A DNA stretch of 45,755 nt from Bacteroidales bacterium (GCA_017443845.1 JAFSXX010000049.1:1-45755); one strand, 5' to 3'; counted from the first letter of the stretch, positions 8,564 through 18,198 are shown. The notes: generated from the sequence alone by a model not told the origin. Translations and numbers: made by a program.

Positions 8564-9763
8564 TTAGTCAACGCTGGTGGGAACAAGACCGGGAGTATTG
8601 TCCTGGTTCGACTTGAAGTCCACCGAAGAGTTGTTGGTGTCCTGATAGTAAACGCGGCCGCCTTCGATCTTGGAGACTTTGCGGCGTACGCACTTGCCTG
8701 CATAGGACTGGGGAGCCTCGATTCCTGAAGCGTCATCCTTGGGAAGGAAGAAAGGATAGTGCTCGGAGAGGGCTACGCCGTTCTGGTAAACATCCACTGC
8801 ATCGAGGACATACTCGTTGGGGACGATCATATTGAGCATAGTCGAGGAGCTGCCGGGAGTGGTGGAGAAGTTGTTTTCGTCGGCTGCGAACTGCGAAGGA
8901 GTCATGCCTTCGGGGAGTTTTACGAGGAAGAATGCCCTGCCGGCTGCGCCGAAGGCCCACATCTTCATATTCTTGTTGTTGGAATAGACAACCTCCATAT
9001 TGGGAACTGCCTCATTGTCCACATCGCCGTTGCCGTAATACTTCTCGAAGTTGGCCTTGGAGAGGTCCGGGCTCTTTGCGTACTCGTCCTTCTTGGACTC
9101 GTCTGCGCCGTAAGCGAGCTTGTGGTTCATAGCCTGGTCGGCCATAATGACAAACTCACCGGGCTGGATGGGATACTGCTTGCCGTTGCCGGGGAATGCG
9201 ATGACGGTACCCTGACCGCACTGATACTTGGTAGGATATGCTTCCTGCCATACGCTCTGTGCCTTGAGGTTAGCAAGGCAGGCAACGAGTACAAGGCCGT
9301 CGAGATACTGGACCTCGTCGGAGTTGTTGACGATCTCCACATAGCTGTCAAGCACATAGTACTGCGCACCGCCGGAGCAATAGATGGTCTTGAATACGAG
9401 CGGGCTGCTGTAGAAGAGCGAGAGGTTGACGGTGAGGGCCTCCTCCTTGTAGAGGGAGACGGTAGCCGTACCCTGTACCTGTGCGGTAGCCTGGCCGTTG
9501 ATCTTACCGTTTACGGTCACATTGTAGTTGCCCTGGGGAAGGGTCACCGAAGTTTCGCGGATAGCTTCGAGCTTGAGGGTGTCGGAGGAGGTCTCACCGG
9601 TGATGATGACGACAAGGTCCTTGACATCCGATGCGGTCACATCCGAAGCAGTGGTGAACTTGAGGTCCAGGGGATAGGATTTCACTTTCTCCTCGCCGCA
9701 GGACGAAAGTGCAAAGACTCCTGCTATCAGGAGCAATGCCAGATTGAGAATTTTCCTTTTCAT
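8564..9763 (-). CDS. DUF4876-like surface lipoprotein
   Basis: A 399-residue lipoprotein: hydrophobic leader then LSSC (Cys21) followed by GEEKV. Residues about 30-115 look like an immunoglobulin-like or carrier beta domain. After that, VEIVNNSDEVQYLDGLVLV resembles the start of a lamin-tail-like beta sandwich, and the end (RRKVSKIEGGRVYYQDTNN, then DF and NTPG) resembles its last strands. This matches the DUF4876 pattern as I remember it. The gene lies 32 bases after the receptor stop and 24 before the DUF6850-like gene. In this position it probably acts as the surface binding partner of the receptor, in the way SusD-type or HmuY-type lipoproteins do; that role is inference and no ligand can be read from the sequence. 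Confidence 0.65.
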   Translation of the reverse strand: MKRKILNLALLLIAGVFALSSCGEEKVKSYPLDLKFTTASDVTASDVKDLVVIITGETSSDTLKLEAIRETSVTLPQGNYNVTVNGKINGQATAQVQGTATVSLYKEEALTVNLSLFYSSPLVFKTIYCSGGAQYYVLDSYVEIVNNSDEVQYLDGLVLVACLANLKAQSVWQEAYPTKYQCGQGTVIAFPGNGKQYPIQPGEFVIMADQAMNHKLAYGADESKKDEYAKSPDLSKANFEKYYGNGDVDNEAVPNMEVVYSNNKNMKMWAFGAAGRAFFLVKLPEGMTPSQFAADENNFSTTPGSSSTMLNMIVPNEYVLDAVDVYQNGVALSEHYPFFLPKDDASGIEAPQSYAGKCVRRKVSKIEGGRVYYQDTNNSSVDFKSNQDNTPGLVPTSVD

Positions 9764-9795
9764 TGTGATAATAATTTAAGTAGGATTGTTATAGT

Positions 9796-12639
9796 CTAAA
9801 GTTTGATCTTGACCTCTGCGCCGAAATACATCGGAGGATAAATCTGCTGCATCGCGAGGCTTTGTTTTATATGGTATTTCTTGGTATTGGTCACGTTGTT
9901 GGCAATGAACGAGAGGTCCGCCACCTTTCCGATCTCCTTGGTGAGGCGGAAATTGAGCATCGCCCAGGGCTCGATCACATCCTTCGCGAGGTTGTAATCC
10001 TTGACGCGGTTCATATAGATGTACAGGAGGCTGTTGGATGCGGCGGCCTCGCTCCACTGATACCAATTGCCCTCTAGGTCGTAGTAGCCCAGGGGATCGG
10101 CGCAGATATAGTCGCCGTCGGGGAAATTCCTCTCATAATAGCGGCTGTTGCCGTTCTCATCCTCATAGACCGACTGTACGCTCTCCATCCATACGACCTG
10201 CAGCGTGGTGGTGAAGACCATCCTCAGGGCGGGGATGCGGGTGATGAAGGCGAAGTTCGTATTGACGCGGTCCCTGACGCTTCCGCTGCCCGCGGGCTGC
10301 TTCACCATATAGAAATTGGTCTGGCTCAGGCGGGTGTTGATGCTCACGTTGTCGTATTCATCTATGCTCGAAATGCGCTTGATGTGGAACCACGCGCCGG
10401 TGATATTCAGGCTGGTGCGGAGCGGTTTCCATTCGCCCAGGTCGAGGGTATATTCGATTCCGGACTTGTAGGACTCGTAGGTGTTGGAGGGGATGCTCCA
10501 CCCTACCCTCTCGAGATAGGTTGCGCTCGTCGCCGTGCCGGGCACTCCGTTGAGCAGGTAGTTCACCTGCTTCGAAGCGGCGTCGAAAGAGAGGTTGCGC
10601 GCTCCCTCGGGAACGGTATAGTAAGGATACCATATATCCATCATCCGGCTTTCGAAGCCGTAGCAGTCGGTATGCTTCTCGTTGAAGAATGTCACGGAGC
10701 CCTTTACCTGCCCCTTCGCGAAGGAGAGGCCGGCCTCCCACTTGCGGCTGTGCATCGGCTTGAGATTGGGATTCTTGGTCTCGCTCACTATGGTAGTTGT
10801 AACCAGCGCGAGGCGGTCCTGCTCATTGTCGCTCCAGCGGCCGAGGGCCACATTGTCGTAGTAGGCATTGTCGGGATAGAGATAGATGAGCGAGGGCATC
10901 TTGTTCATCAGGCCGTAACCGCCGCTGAGGCTCAGGTCGTCGAGGAAGCGGTTGTTCTTGCGGTTGAGGATATTGAACGAGAAGTTGAAACGGGGTTCAG
11001 CCGCGAAATAGCCGCCCACTCCCCCGCTTTTGGCCTTGTCGAGGAAGAGGTTCGAGACCCTCACTCCGGCCTCGACCATCGCCTTGTGGGAGCCGACGGC
11101 GAAGGAGGTACGGTCGCTGAGGAAGGCCGAAACCGTCGAAAGGCCGGGAATGTCGGTGTATGCGCGGGGACGCAGGGTGTGCGAGGACTGCGCCTGCGGA
11201 GGATTCTCCTCGTCGTAGGTAAGGCCCGCACCGATATTGCCGTCATAATTATACTCCACGCCGAGCTTGATATTGGTATGGTTCTCCTGGCCGAACTGGA
11301 TGTACTTGGTGGCCAGCAACTGGGCGAAGACATTCACCGGTATGCTCTCTATCTCGAATTCGGACTGATATCCGAAACGCTTGAAGCGGGCCACCTGAAG
11401 CCCCTCCTCGCGGGTATTGGTAATGACTCCGTCGGGATTGTAAATCCACTGCGACTTCCAGTCGTGCTGTCTGGAAATCTGGCCGCTGACCTTGTAATCG
11501 AGGCTGGTGATAAAGCCGCCGGAGGGCCTCCAGCTGCCGTTGACGCCGAGGCGGCCGCCGGTATTCTCATTCTTCCACTCGGCGAAGCTCTCGCTCATCT
11601 GGGGGTCGCGCTTGGTATTGTTCAGGCTGGTGAAGAAGGCCGCGCGCAGGTTGAAGCTCACAGGTCCGAACTGGTTGGAGTAGCCGGCCGAGGCCGTGAT
11701 GCGGTCGTATCCCTTGTAATGCAGACGGGTATCGGACCAGGACTGGGCCCAGTCAACCGAGAAGTTGGTGGCGCCGCCCGAAGTGAGGTTGAAACCCTTG
11801 CCCAGATAGAGCATCTTGGAGTTGGGGTCGGCCTGAGCCTTGAACTCCCACGGGGTATAGCCGGACTTCGTCTTGACGATGACGGCGCCGCTGGTGAGGT
11901 TTCCATACTCGGCTGCCGGGATGCCGCGGATGACCTCCATCGATTCGATGTTCTGGCCGCTGATGAGCCTCAGGTCGGTTCCCTTGCCTCCGGTGGTATT
12001 CTCTCCCATCTGCTGGGTGGACGCATCGGCATTCGAGCCGTAGCGGTTCGCATTGAGCACCTGCAGGTTGCCGTCGTTGCTGATGGGCGCGCCGTCCACT
12101 ATGACGGAGGTTCCCACCGCGTAATTGTTGTTGCCCTAGGTGTCGATCTCGCGGATCATCGCCTGAGAGAGGTTGTTGAGGTTCGGACTCGAGACCAGGT
12201 TGCCCGGCACCAGCTGGAGCATATCTCCCAGATTCTTGGGCTGAATATGGCGGATGGCGTCCTGGTTGATCACCGAACGGCTTCCCACCTGGTCCTGCTG
12301 CGCGGTAACGACCGCGCCCTCGAGGCTCAGGTTGGACTCACGCATCGTGACGGACACCCTTACGTTCGAAGAGGTGATGGTCAGGGAATCGGTAACGGTC
12401 TCATAACCGAGGAGGCTCACGCTGTAAACGTATCTTCCGGAGGGGACATTGTTGATGGTACAGATGCCCTTCGCCCCCGTCATACCGTAAAGGGCCTGGT
12501 TGAGAACTGCGGTGGCCAGTTCCACAGGGTTGGAATTTGTATCTTTTACCTCGAAAACAACTGTGCACCCCCTGTTCTGCCCCTGAAGGGGAGAGGCGAG
12601 CATAAGTGCGACCAATACCGTATATAGAAATCTGTTCAT
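9796..12639 (-). pseudogene. TonB-dependent receptor interrupted by in-frame TAG
   Basis: Reading through one stop gives a 947-position TonB-dependent outer-membrane receptor. It has a signal peptide (residues 1-20), a carboxypeptidase-D-like regulatory beta domain (about 22-110), a plug (about 115-250), then a beta barrel ending in an aromatic-poor VKIKL. The TAG at 12138-12136 falls in the plug: MIREIDT, stop, GNNNYAVGTSVIVDGAPI. Frame is retained on both sides and the residues flanking the stop are continuous plug consensus, so this is a single nonsense change, not a frameshift. TAG ends at least four other genes here (arginase, HmuY-like, yitT, trpS), so recoding is unlikely. GTG at 12117 could restart translation but would lack the signal peptide. 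A sequencing error remains possible. The gene heads the operon, so the downstream genes can still be transcribed. Confidence 0.8.
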
Positions 12640-12727
12640 AGATAAGACGATTCACATTCAAACTGCAAATATGACGCTTAGTGATTATTACGGCAATCCC
12701 AATAATTTATGATTGTGTCATATCCGG

Positions 12728-12735
12728 CAAATATA
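12728..12735 (-). promoter_or_regulatory. Candidate -7 box for the receptor/protease operon
   Basis: The minus strand reads TATATTTG, a full match to the Bacteroidota -7 consensus TAnnTTTG, about 90 bases upstream of the receptor start at 12639. A weak ATTG at 12757-12754 lies 18 bases upstream as a possible -33 element. It sits between the terminator after the acyl-CoA dehydrogenase gene and the receptor. Confidence 0.5.
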
Positions 12736-12788
12736 CAAAAATAACTCCCATTACAATTATTTATCTGCAAAAGTAGCCACAAAAACAA

Positions 12789-12817
12789 GTCCTGCGGCAC
12801 TTTTCGGGCCGCAGGAC
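12789..12817 (-). terminator. Rho-independent terminator after acyl-CoA dehydrogenase
   Basis: A perfect 10-bp stem (GTCCTGCGGC with GCCGCAGGAC) and 9-base loop, followed on the minus strand by TTGTTTTTG. It lies 42 bases after the dehydrogenase stop and separates the electron-transfer operon from the receptor operon. Confidence 0.85.
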
Positions 12818-12858
12818 AGTAATCGCTATCTATAACGCTTTCAGTTTGAAAGGCTATT

Positions 12859-14562
12859 TCAAGCCTGATAGTTGGAAAGCATCGCCGGATCGGAGGATTT
12901 GATGAATGAGGAGTGTCCCTCGACCTGGGCCGCAGCATAAGCCAGATAGACATCCGCGCTCTTAAGGAGCAGTTCCGGAGCCTTCGCTGCATCGCGGAGC
13001 AGAAGGGCTCCCATCACGCAGTGGGCCGCCATCTCGACAAGCCTGCGGGCCTGGAAATCAAGCCAGTCCTGATCCTTTACGGCGGTTACGGCCTCGGTAG
13101 CCGCGCGGAACTTGGCGAGCATTTCGCGAAGCCTCTCCTGACGGGATGCGAACTCAGCGGGAAGAGCCTCTGAGAGCATCTCCTCCACCATCGATGCATA
13201 AGTTTCGTTGGTGACATAACGGATCGCGGCGACGACCTGGAGCTGGGTGGTACCTTCATAAATAGAAGTGATACGGGCGTCGCGGTAAAGTCTCTCGCAG
13301 AGATAATCGCGCATAAAGCCCGAACCGCCGTGGATCTGGATGCAGTCGTATGCATTCTGGTTGGCGAATTCGGAACTCATTCCCTTGGCGAGCGGGGTGA
13401 GGGCGTCCGCGAGGCGGCTGTAGCGCTTGCACTCCTGCCTCTCCTCAGGGGTAAGGGTGCGCTCGCGGGCGATATCCTCGAGACTCTTGTAGATGTCCAC
13501 GAAGTTGGCGGTCTCGTAGAGCAGCGAACGGCTGGCCTCGAGCTTGGCCTTGATCATCGCGATCATCTCGTAAACAGCGGGGAAATTATCTATGGTCTTG
13601 CCGAACTGCTTGCGGTCGGCGGCATAGGAAAGGGCTTCCTGAAGCGCTGCGGAGGAGATTCCTACGCTCTGGGCGGCGATGCCCAGGCGGGCGGCGTTCA
13701 TAAGCGACATCACATACTTGATGAGGCCGAGTCGGCGGTCGCCGCAGAGTTCTGCCTTGGCATTGTTATATACCAGTTCGCAGGTCGGAGAGCCGTGGAT
13801 GCCCATCTTGTCCTCGATGCGGCGGACGGTGACACCGCCTTCCCTCTTGTCGTAGATGAACATCGAGAGGCCGCGGCCGTCGGTGGTGCCCTCTTCGGAA
13901 CGGGCCAGGACGAGGTGGATGTCGGAGTCGCCGTTGGTGATGAAACGCTTGACGCCGTTGAGCCTCCAGCAGTTGGCCGCTTCATCGAAAGTGGCCTTGA
14001 GGGCTACGCTCTGCAGGTCGCTGCCGGCATCGGGCTCGGTGAGGTCCATCGACATCGTCTCGCCGTTGCAGACGCGGGTGATGAAGCGATCCCTCTGGTC
14101 GTCGGTTCCGAACTCATAAAGGGTGCAGGCGCAGGACTGGAGTCCGAGCAGGTTCTGGAAACCGGCATCGGCCCTGGAGATCAGCTCCGAAGCGGCGCAG
14201 AAGATGGTGCTGGGCATATTCAGGCCACCGTAACGGCGTGGCATCTCGATGGCCGTGAGGCCTGCCTGACGGCATATCTCGAGGTTCTCCGCGGTGCCGG
14301 GGGCATAATGCGCCCTGCCTCCGCTGCACGAGGGACCGGTGCGGTCCACACCTTCCGAATTGGGAGCGATGACATTCTCGCTTATATCGCCCACTATCTC
14401 GAGTACGCGGTCGTAATTGTCGAGCGCGTCCTCAACGTCCACGGGGGCGTAATCATACTTGAGAGCATCGGCAAATCCGTGCTCCTTGAGCTCCACGATG
14501 TGTTTCATCAGCGGATTCTCGAGGCGCAACTTTATTTCGGGTGTATCTTTATACCAATTCAT
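12859..14562 (-). CDS. Acyl-CoA dehydrogenase
   Basis: A 567-residue FAD enzyme that oxidises an acyl-CoA to the 2-enoyl-CoA and passes electrons to ETF. The N-terminal helical domain, middle beta domain (MDLTEPDAGSD, about residue 170) and C-terminal helical domain are present. The catalytic base appears as Glu436 in IYEGTTQ, the usual site for short/medium-chain types. The extra C-terminal helical segment of about 110 residues is common in the longer FadE-like bacterial members. Its ATG overlaps the etfA stop (TAATG), so it is coupled to its electron acceptor. Chain length cannot be told from sequence. The operon ends in the terminator at 12789-12817. Confidence 0.9.
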   Translation of the reverse strand: MNWYKDTPEIKLRLENPLMKHIVELKEHGFADALKYDYAPVDVEDALDNYDRVLEIVGDISENVIAPNSEGVDRTGPSCSGGRAHYAPGTAENLEICRQAGLTAIEMPRRYGGLNMPSTIFCAASELISRADAGFQNLLGLQSCACTLYEFGTDDQRDRFITRVCNGETMSMDLTEPDAGSDLQSVALKATFDEAANCWRLNGVKRFITNGDSDIHLVLARSEEGTTDGRGLSMFIYDKREGGVTVRRIEDKMGIHGSPTCELVYNNAKAELCGDRRLGLIKYVMSLMNAARLGIAAQSVGISSAALQEALSYAADRKQFGKTIDNFPAVYEMIAMIKAKLEASRSLLYETANFVDIYKSLEDIARERTLTPEERQECKRYSRLADALTPLAKGMSSEFANQNAYDCIQIHGGSGFMRDYLCERLYRDARITSIYEGTTQLQVVAAIRYVTNETYASMVEEMLSEALPAEFASRQERLREMLAKFRAATEAVTAVKDQDWLDFQARRLVEMAAHCVMGALLLRDAAKAPELLLKSADVYLAYAAAQVEGHSSFIKSSDPAMLSNYQA

Positions 14563-15584
14563 TACTTCGTCAGGTTTTTGTAGTGAGCAATCAACTTGGG
14601 AATGACATCCTCCACGCGGCCAGTGACCACGTAGTCGGCGATGCTGTTGATGGGTGCGTCCGGATCGCTGTTGACCGATATGATGATTCCGCTCTCCTTC
14701 ATTCCGGCGATATGCTGTATCTGGCCGGAAATACCGCAGGCGATATAGAGTTTGGGACGGACCGTGAGGCCTGTCTGGCCTATCTGGCGGTCGTGGTCGC
14801 AGAAGCCGGCGTCAACCGCTGCGCGGGTGGCGCCCACCTCGCCGTGGAGCAGCTTGGCAAGCTCGAAAAGTTTGTCGAAGCCCTCGCGGCTGCCCATTCC
14901 GTATCCTCCCGCCACGATGATGTTTGCCGTATCGAGATGATGCGAAGGCTTCTCGACGTGGCGCTCGATCACCCTGACCAGAAGGTCTTCGGGTGCGATA
15001 TACTTCGATACATCGTGGCGCACGAGTTCGCCCTTGTATGCCGCATCGCGGATCTCGCGCTTCATTACGCCCTCGCGGACGGTAGCCATCTGCGGACGGT
15101 TGTCGGGGTTCACGATGGTGGCGATAATATTTCCGCCGAAGGCGGGGCGGATCTGGTAGAGCAGATTCTCATATACCTTGCCACTCTTCTTGTCCTCATA
15201 TTCCCCGATTTCGAGGGAGGTGCAGTCGGCGGTAAGGCCGCTGTGCAGCGACGAGGAGACGCGGGGACCCAGGTCGCGGCCTATGACGGTCGCGCCCATA
15301 AGGGCGATCTGCGGCTTCTCTTCGGTAAAGAGTTTGGTAATGATGGCCGCGTGCGGGGCCGTGGTATAGGGGAACAGTGCGGCATCGTCGAAGACGTGCA
15401 CCCTGTCAACCCCGTAGGGATAGAGGTCGGCTTCGATGCCTTCGAGGCCCGATCCTATGGCCACAGCCTCAAGGGCGCAACCAAGCCGGTCTGCCAGGGA
15501 ACGGCCCTTGGTGAGCAGTTCGAGGCTCACGGGGGCCACATTGCGGCCCTCGGTTATCTCACAATATACAAATATGTTGTCCAT
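14562..15584 (-). CDS. etfA: Electron transfer flavoprotein, alpha subunit
   Basis: A 340-residue ETF alpha subunit. The C-terminal FAD domain is recognisable from GGYGMGSREGF (about residue 212) and the CGISGQIQHIAGM motif near residue 275, the family signature for FAD binding. It pairs with EtfB, encoded 4 bases upstream, and accepts electrons from the acyl-CoA dehydrogenase encoded immediately downstream. Order etfB-etfA-dehydrogenase with overlapping or nearly touching genes implies one transcript from the promoter near 16425. Whether this ETF is of the bifurcating type cannot be decided by eye. No quinone-type ETF dehydrogenase gene is in the window. Confidence 0.93.
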   Translation of the reverse strand: MDNIFVYCEITEGRNVAPVSLELLTKGRSLADRLGCALEAVAIGSGLEGIEADLYPYGVDRVHVFDDAALFPYTTAPHAAIITKLFTEEKPQIALMGATVIGRDLGPRVSSSLHSGLTADCTSLEIGEYEDKKSGKVYENLLYQIRPAFGGNIIATIVNPDNRPQMATVREGVMKREIRDAAYKGELVRHDVSKYIAPEDLLVRVIERHVEKPSHHLDTANIIVAGGYGMGSREGFDKLFELAKLLHGEVGATRAAVDAGFCDHDRQIGQTGLTVRPKLYIACGISGQIQHIAGMKESGIIISVNSDPDAPINSIADYVVTGRVEDVIPKLIAHYKNLTK

Positions 15585-15588
15585 AGGA

Positions 15589-16395
15589 TTATCCGATTGT
15601 GTGGTTCGTGATAAGTTCTTCTACGAGGCTGCGGATATCTTCGTCCGAAGAGGTGCAGCGCTTGCTCTCCTTTGCCTGGAAGCTGATGCTGTCCACCTTC
15701 TTGACCTTGGTCGGCGAACCTGAAAGGCCGCACTGCGCGGGATCGGCATCGACATCGGCCACGCTCCAGGCTGTGACTTCGGCCTTCTTGCGGGCCATGA
15801 CCAGCTTGGCGTTGCGGGGACGGCACGCGGCTGCGGTGCCGTTGACGGTAAGGAGCACGGGAAGCGGCGCCTCGACGGTCTCGACGCCTCCGGTGATGGC
15901 ACGCCTGAGGGTGATCTTACCCTCTTCGAGGGCGAGGATCTCCTCGACGTAAGTCACCTGCGGCAATCCCAGTTTCTGGGCCACCTGCGGGCCTACCTGG
16001 GCCGTATCGCCGTCGATTGCCTGGCGGCCTCCGACTATGATATCGAAGCTGCCGGCCTTGCGGAGGGCCGATGAGAGTGCGTATGAGGTAGCCAGGGTAT
16101 CGGCTCCTGCAAAAAGCCTGTCGGTGAGCAGGTATCCGGTATCGGCTCCGCGGAACATTCCCTCGAGCACGATCTCCTTGGCCCTCTCCGGGCCCATAGT
16201 AAAGACCGTCACAGTGCTGCCGGGACACATATCCTTGAGGCGGAGCGCCTGCTCCAGGGCGTTCATATCCTCCGGGTTGAAGATAGCCGGAAGGGCCGCC
16301 CTGTTGATGGTGCCGTCCTCGTTCATGGCATCCTTGCCCACATTGCGGGTATCGGGAACCTGCTTGGCCAGGACGGCGATTTTCAAAGATTTCAT
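15589..16395 (-). CDS. etfB: Electron transfer flavoprotein, beta subunit
   Basis: A 268-residue EtfB with the family N-terminus KIAVLAKQVPDT and the segment GGRQAIDGDTAQVGPQ (about residue 122), which forms the nucleotide-binding part of the beta subunit. It is the first gene of etfB-etfA-acyl-CoA dehydrogenase, with a TATCTTTG -7 box 27 bases upstream of the ATG. The long-chain acyl-CoA synthetase gene lies directly upstream on the same strand but is separated by a terminator-like hairpin, so the synthetase and ETF genes form adjacent units of one functional block. The presence of the DGDTAQVGP motif supports a working subunit. Confidence 0.93.
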   Translation of the reverse strand: MKSLKIAVLAKQVPDTRNVGKDAMNEDGTINRAALPAIFNPEDMNALEQALRLKDMCPGSTVTVFTMGPERAKEIVLEGMFRGADTGYLLTDRLFAGADTLATSYALSSALRKAGSFDIIVGGRQAIDGDTAQVGPQVAQKLGLPQVTYVEEILALEEGKITLRRAITGGVETVEAPLPVLLTVNGTAAACRPRNAKLVMARKKAEVTAWSVADVDADPAQCGLSGSPTKVKKVDSISFQAKESKRCTSSDEDIRSLVEELITNHTIG

Positions 16396-16421
16396 ATTAT
16401 TCGGTTTTCAGTACAATTCGG

Positions 16422-16429
16422 CAAAGATA
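16422..16429 (-). promoter_or_regulatory. -7 promoter box of etfB operon
   Basis: Minus strand TATCTTTG matches TAnnTTTG and ends 27 bases before the etfB ATG. The T-run of the upstream terminator abuts it. No clear -33 TTTG was found at 19-22 bases. Confidence 0.55.
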
Positions 16430-16444
16430 CAAAAAAACGGGAAA

Positions 16445-16469
16445 GCGGCTCCCCGGGTGGGGTTTCCGC
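16445..16469 (-). terminator. Terminator after acyl-CoA synthetase
   Basis: Imperfect GC stem (GCGG..CCCC pairing with GGGG..CCGC) followed on the minus strand by TTTCCCGTTTTTTT, 30 bases after the synthetase stop. The T-run leads straight into the etfB -7 box, so terminator and promoter are fused back to back. Confidence 0.65.
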
Positions 16470-16499
16470 TCTCCCGCGGCGTATAATCAAACTAGCTTC

Positions 16500-18143
16500 T
16501 TACTTGTAAAGGAATCGCTTGATGCTCATCTTCGGAGTCTTCGCGAAGGGTTCGTCCATCACCTCGACTTTGGCTATCTTGCTGTAAACCGCGAGGTTCT
16601 TGTTGGCGCTCACGCGGATCTTCTCCGGAAGGTCCGAAACGGTCTCGGCATCGAGTCCGTCCTTGCGGATGGCATCCTTGTCGAGATAGACGAGGGCCAC
16701 GAGCTTGGAGGCGCGGTCCACGACGACGCTCTCCACTACATAATCCTGGGAATTGACCACGGCCTCGACCTCCTCGGGATAGATATTCTGTCCGTTGGCC
16801 GAGAGGATCATACTCTTGCTGCGGCCGCGGATGGTGATATTGCCGTTGCGGTCCATCGTGCCGAGGTCGCCGGTATGGAGATATCCGTCCTCGGTGAAGG
16901 CGTTGGCCGAAGCCTCGGGATTGTTGAAATAGCCGCTGCAGATATTGACGCCCTTGGCCTGGATCTCTCCCGCGATATGCTCGGGATCATCCGAATCGAT
17001 GCGCACGTCGCAGCTGTCCACCTTCTTGCCGCAGGAACCCTGGACGAAGTTCCAGGGCTGGGTATATGCCAGAAGCGGGGCAGCCTCAGTCATACCGTAA
17101 CCGACGGTATAGGGCAGTCCCATCTTGCGGAAAGCCTTCTCCACGTCGGGGTTGAGCGGCGCGCCGCCCATTATGAACTGCTGCACGTTGCCTCCGAAGG
17201 CGGCGATGAGCTTCTTGACCACCACCTTGTAGATGAGCTTGTTGACAAGTGGGATGGCGGTAAGCACCTTCATCACCGGCTTGGAGAGGGTGGGCTTGAT
17301 GGAGGACTTGTAAACCTTCTCCATCACCAGCGGAACGGTGATGACAAGGTAGGGCTTCACCTCGGAGACCGCCTTCAGCAGGGTGGTGGCGGCGGGAGCC
17401 TTGCCCAGATAATAGACCGTCACGCCGTAGCACAGGGGATACATAAACTCGAAAACGAGGCCGTAGATGTGTCCCATAGGGAGCATCGAAACGATATTGT
17501 CCTTGCTGTAGGCGGGAATATGGCGGATCGCGAAATCGATGGAGGCGCTGAGGCACTCATACCTGAGCATCACGCCCTTGGGGGCGCTGGTGGTGCCGGA
17601 GGTGTAGTTGATGATGGCCAGCTCCTTGTCGTTGTGGCAGGGATAATCCACCGCCTCTTTGCTGAAGCCGGCGGGATATTTTGCAGCGAAGGCGTCATCC
17701 ACGGATGCGAATGCGGTCTTTACGGCGTCGTCATTGCTCCAGAGCAGCGAATAGTCCTGGGCGCAGACCACTCCCCTGAGCTTCGGCATCTTCGCGACAT
17801 CGAGTTTCGCGAACATCTCCCTGTCGGTGAAGAGCAGGACGCTCTCCGAGTGGTCCACAAGGTTGTTGACCGCATCGGGCTGGAAATCCGAAAGCAGGGG
17901 CACCGTTACGGTCTCATAAGTATTTGAGGCGAGGAACGCGATGGCCCAGCGGGCGGAATTGGTAGCGCAAAGGGCGATCTTCTCCCCTTTCTTGATGCCT
18001 GCGTTCTCGAAGATTACGTGGAGTTTTTCGATGTGGGTCGCCACATCCTTGTAGGTGAACTCCTCGCCGTGCCAGTTGCAGAGGGCCTTGAGGTCCCAGT
18101 CGCGTTTCACGGTCTCGGCGAATACGTCCAGATAATGTCTCAT
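16500..18143 (-). CDS. AMP-forming acyl-CoA synthetase (long-chain fatty acid type)
   Basis: A 547-residue member of the adenylate-forming superfamily, activating an acid to acyl-AMP and then acyl-CoA. The P-loop YTSGTTSAPKGV begins near residue 180; GYGMTEAAP and HTGDLG with RSKSMILSANGQNIYPEE near the C-terminus are the A5, A7 and A8 motifs, and a final Lys-rich segment (TPKMSIKRF) carries the likely catalytic Lys. A longer open frame begins at a TTG at 18167, but the terminator hairpin just upstream and the family N-terminus (MxHYLD) favour ATG at 18143. It probably feeds acyl-CoA to the dehydrogenase/ETF genes downstream. Chain length is not readable. Confidence 0.88.
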   Translation of the reverse strand: MRHYLDVFAETVKRDWDLKALCNWHGEEFTYKDVATHIEKLHVIFENAGIKKGEKIALCATNSARWAIAFLASNTYETVTVPLLSDFQPDAVNNLVDHSESVLLFTDREMFAKLDVAKMPKLRGVVCAQDYSLLWSNDDAVKTAFASVDDAFAAKYPAGFSKEAVDYPCHNDKELAIINYTSGTTSAPKGVMLRYECLSASIDFAIRHIPAYSKDNIVSMLPMGHIYGLVFEFMYPLCYGVTVYYLGKAPAATTLLKAVSEVKPYLVITVPLVMEKVYKSSIKPTLSKPVMKVLTAIPLVNKLIYKVVVKKLIAAFGGNVQQFIMGGAPLNPDVEKAFRKMGLPYTVGYGMTEAAPLLAYTQPWNFVQGSCGKKVDSCDVRIDSDDPEHIAGEIQAKGVNICSGYFNNPEASANAFTEDGYLHTGDLGTMDRNGNITIRGRSKSMILSANGQNIYPEEVEAVVNSQDYVVESVVVDRASKLVALVYLDKDAIRKDGLDAETVSDLPEKIRVSANKNLAVYSKIAKVEVMDEPFAKTPKMSIKRFLYK

Positions 18144-18174
18144 ACGTTCAATGGATTGGTTTGACAATAAAAAA

Positions 18175-18198
18175 ACGTGACTTCCGAAAAAGTCACGT
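18175..18198 (-). terminator. Terminator after queF
   Basis: Perfect 9-bp stem ACGTGACTT/AAGTCACGT with a short loop, followed on the minus strand by seven Ts and ATTG. It lies between queF and the acyl-CoA synthetase, only about 30 bases before the synthetase start. Confidence 0.85.

Noticed and set aside
12136-12138. Reassignment of TAG to an amino acid
   Set aside because: TAG is the natural end of arginase (731-733), the HmuY-like gene (737-739), yitT (24994-24996) and trpS (39774-39776).
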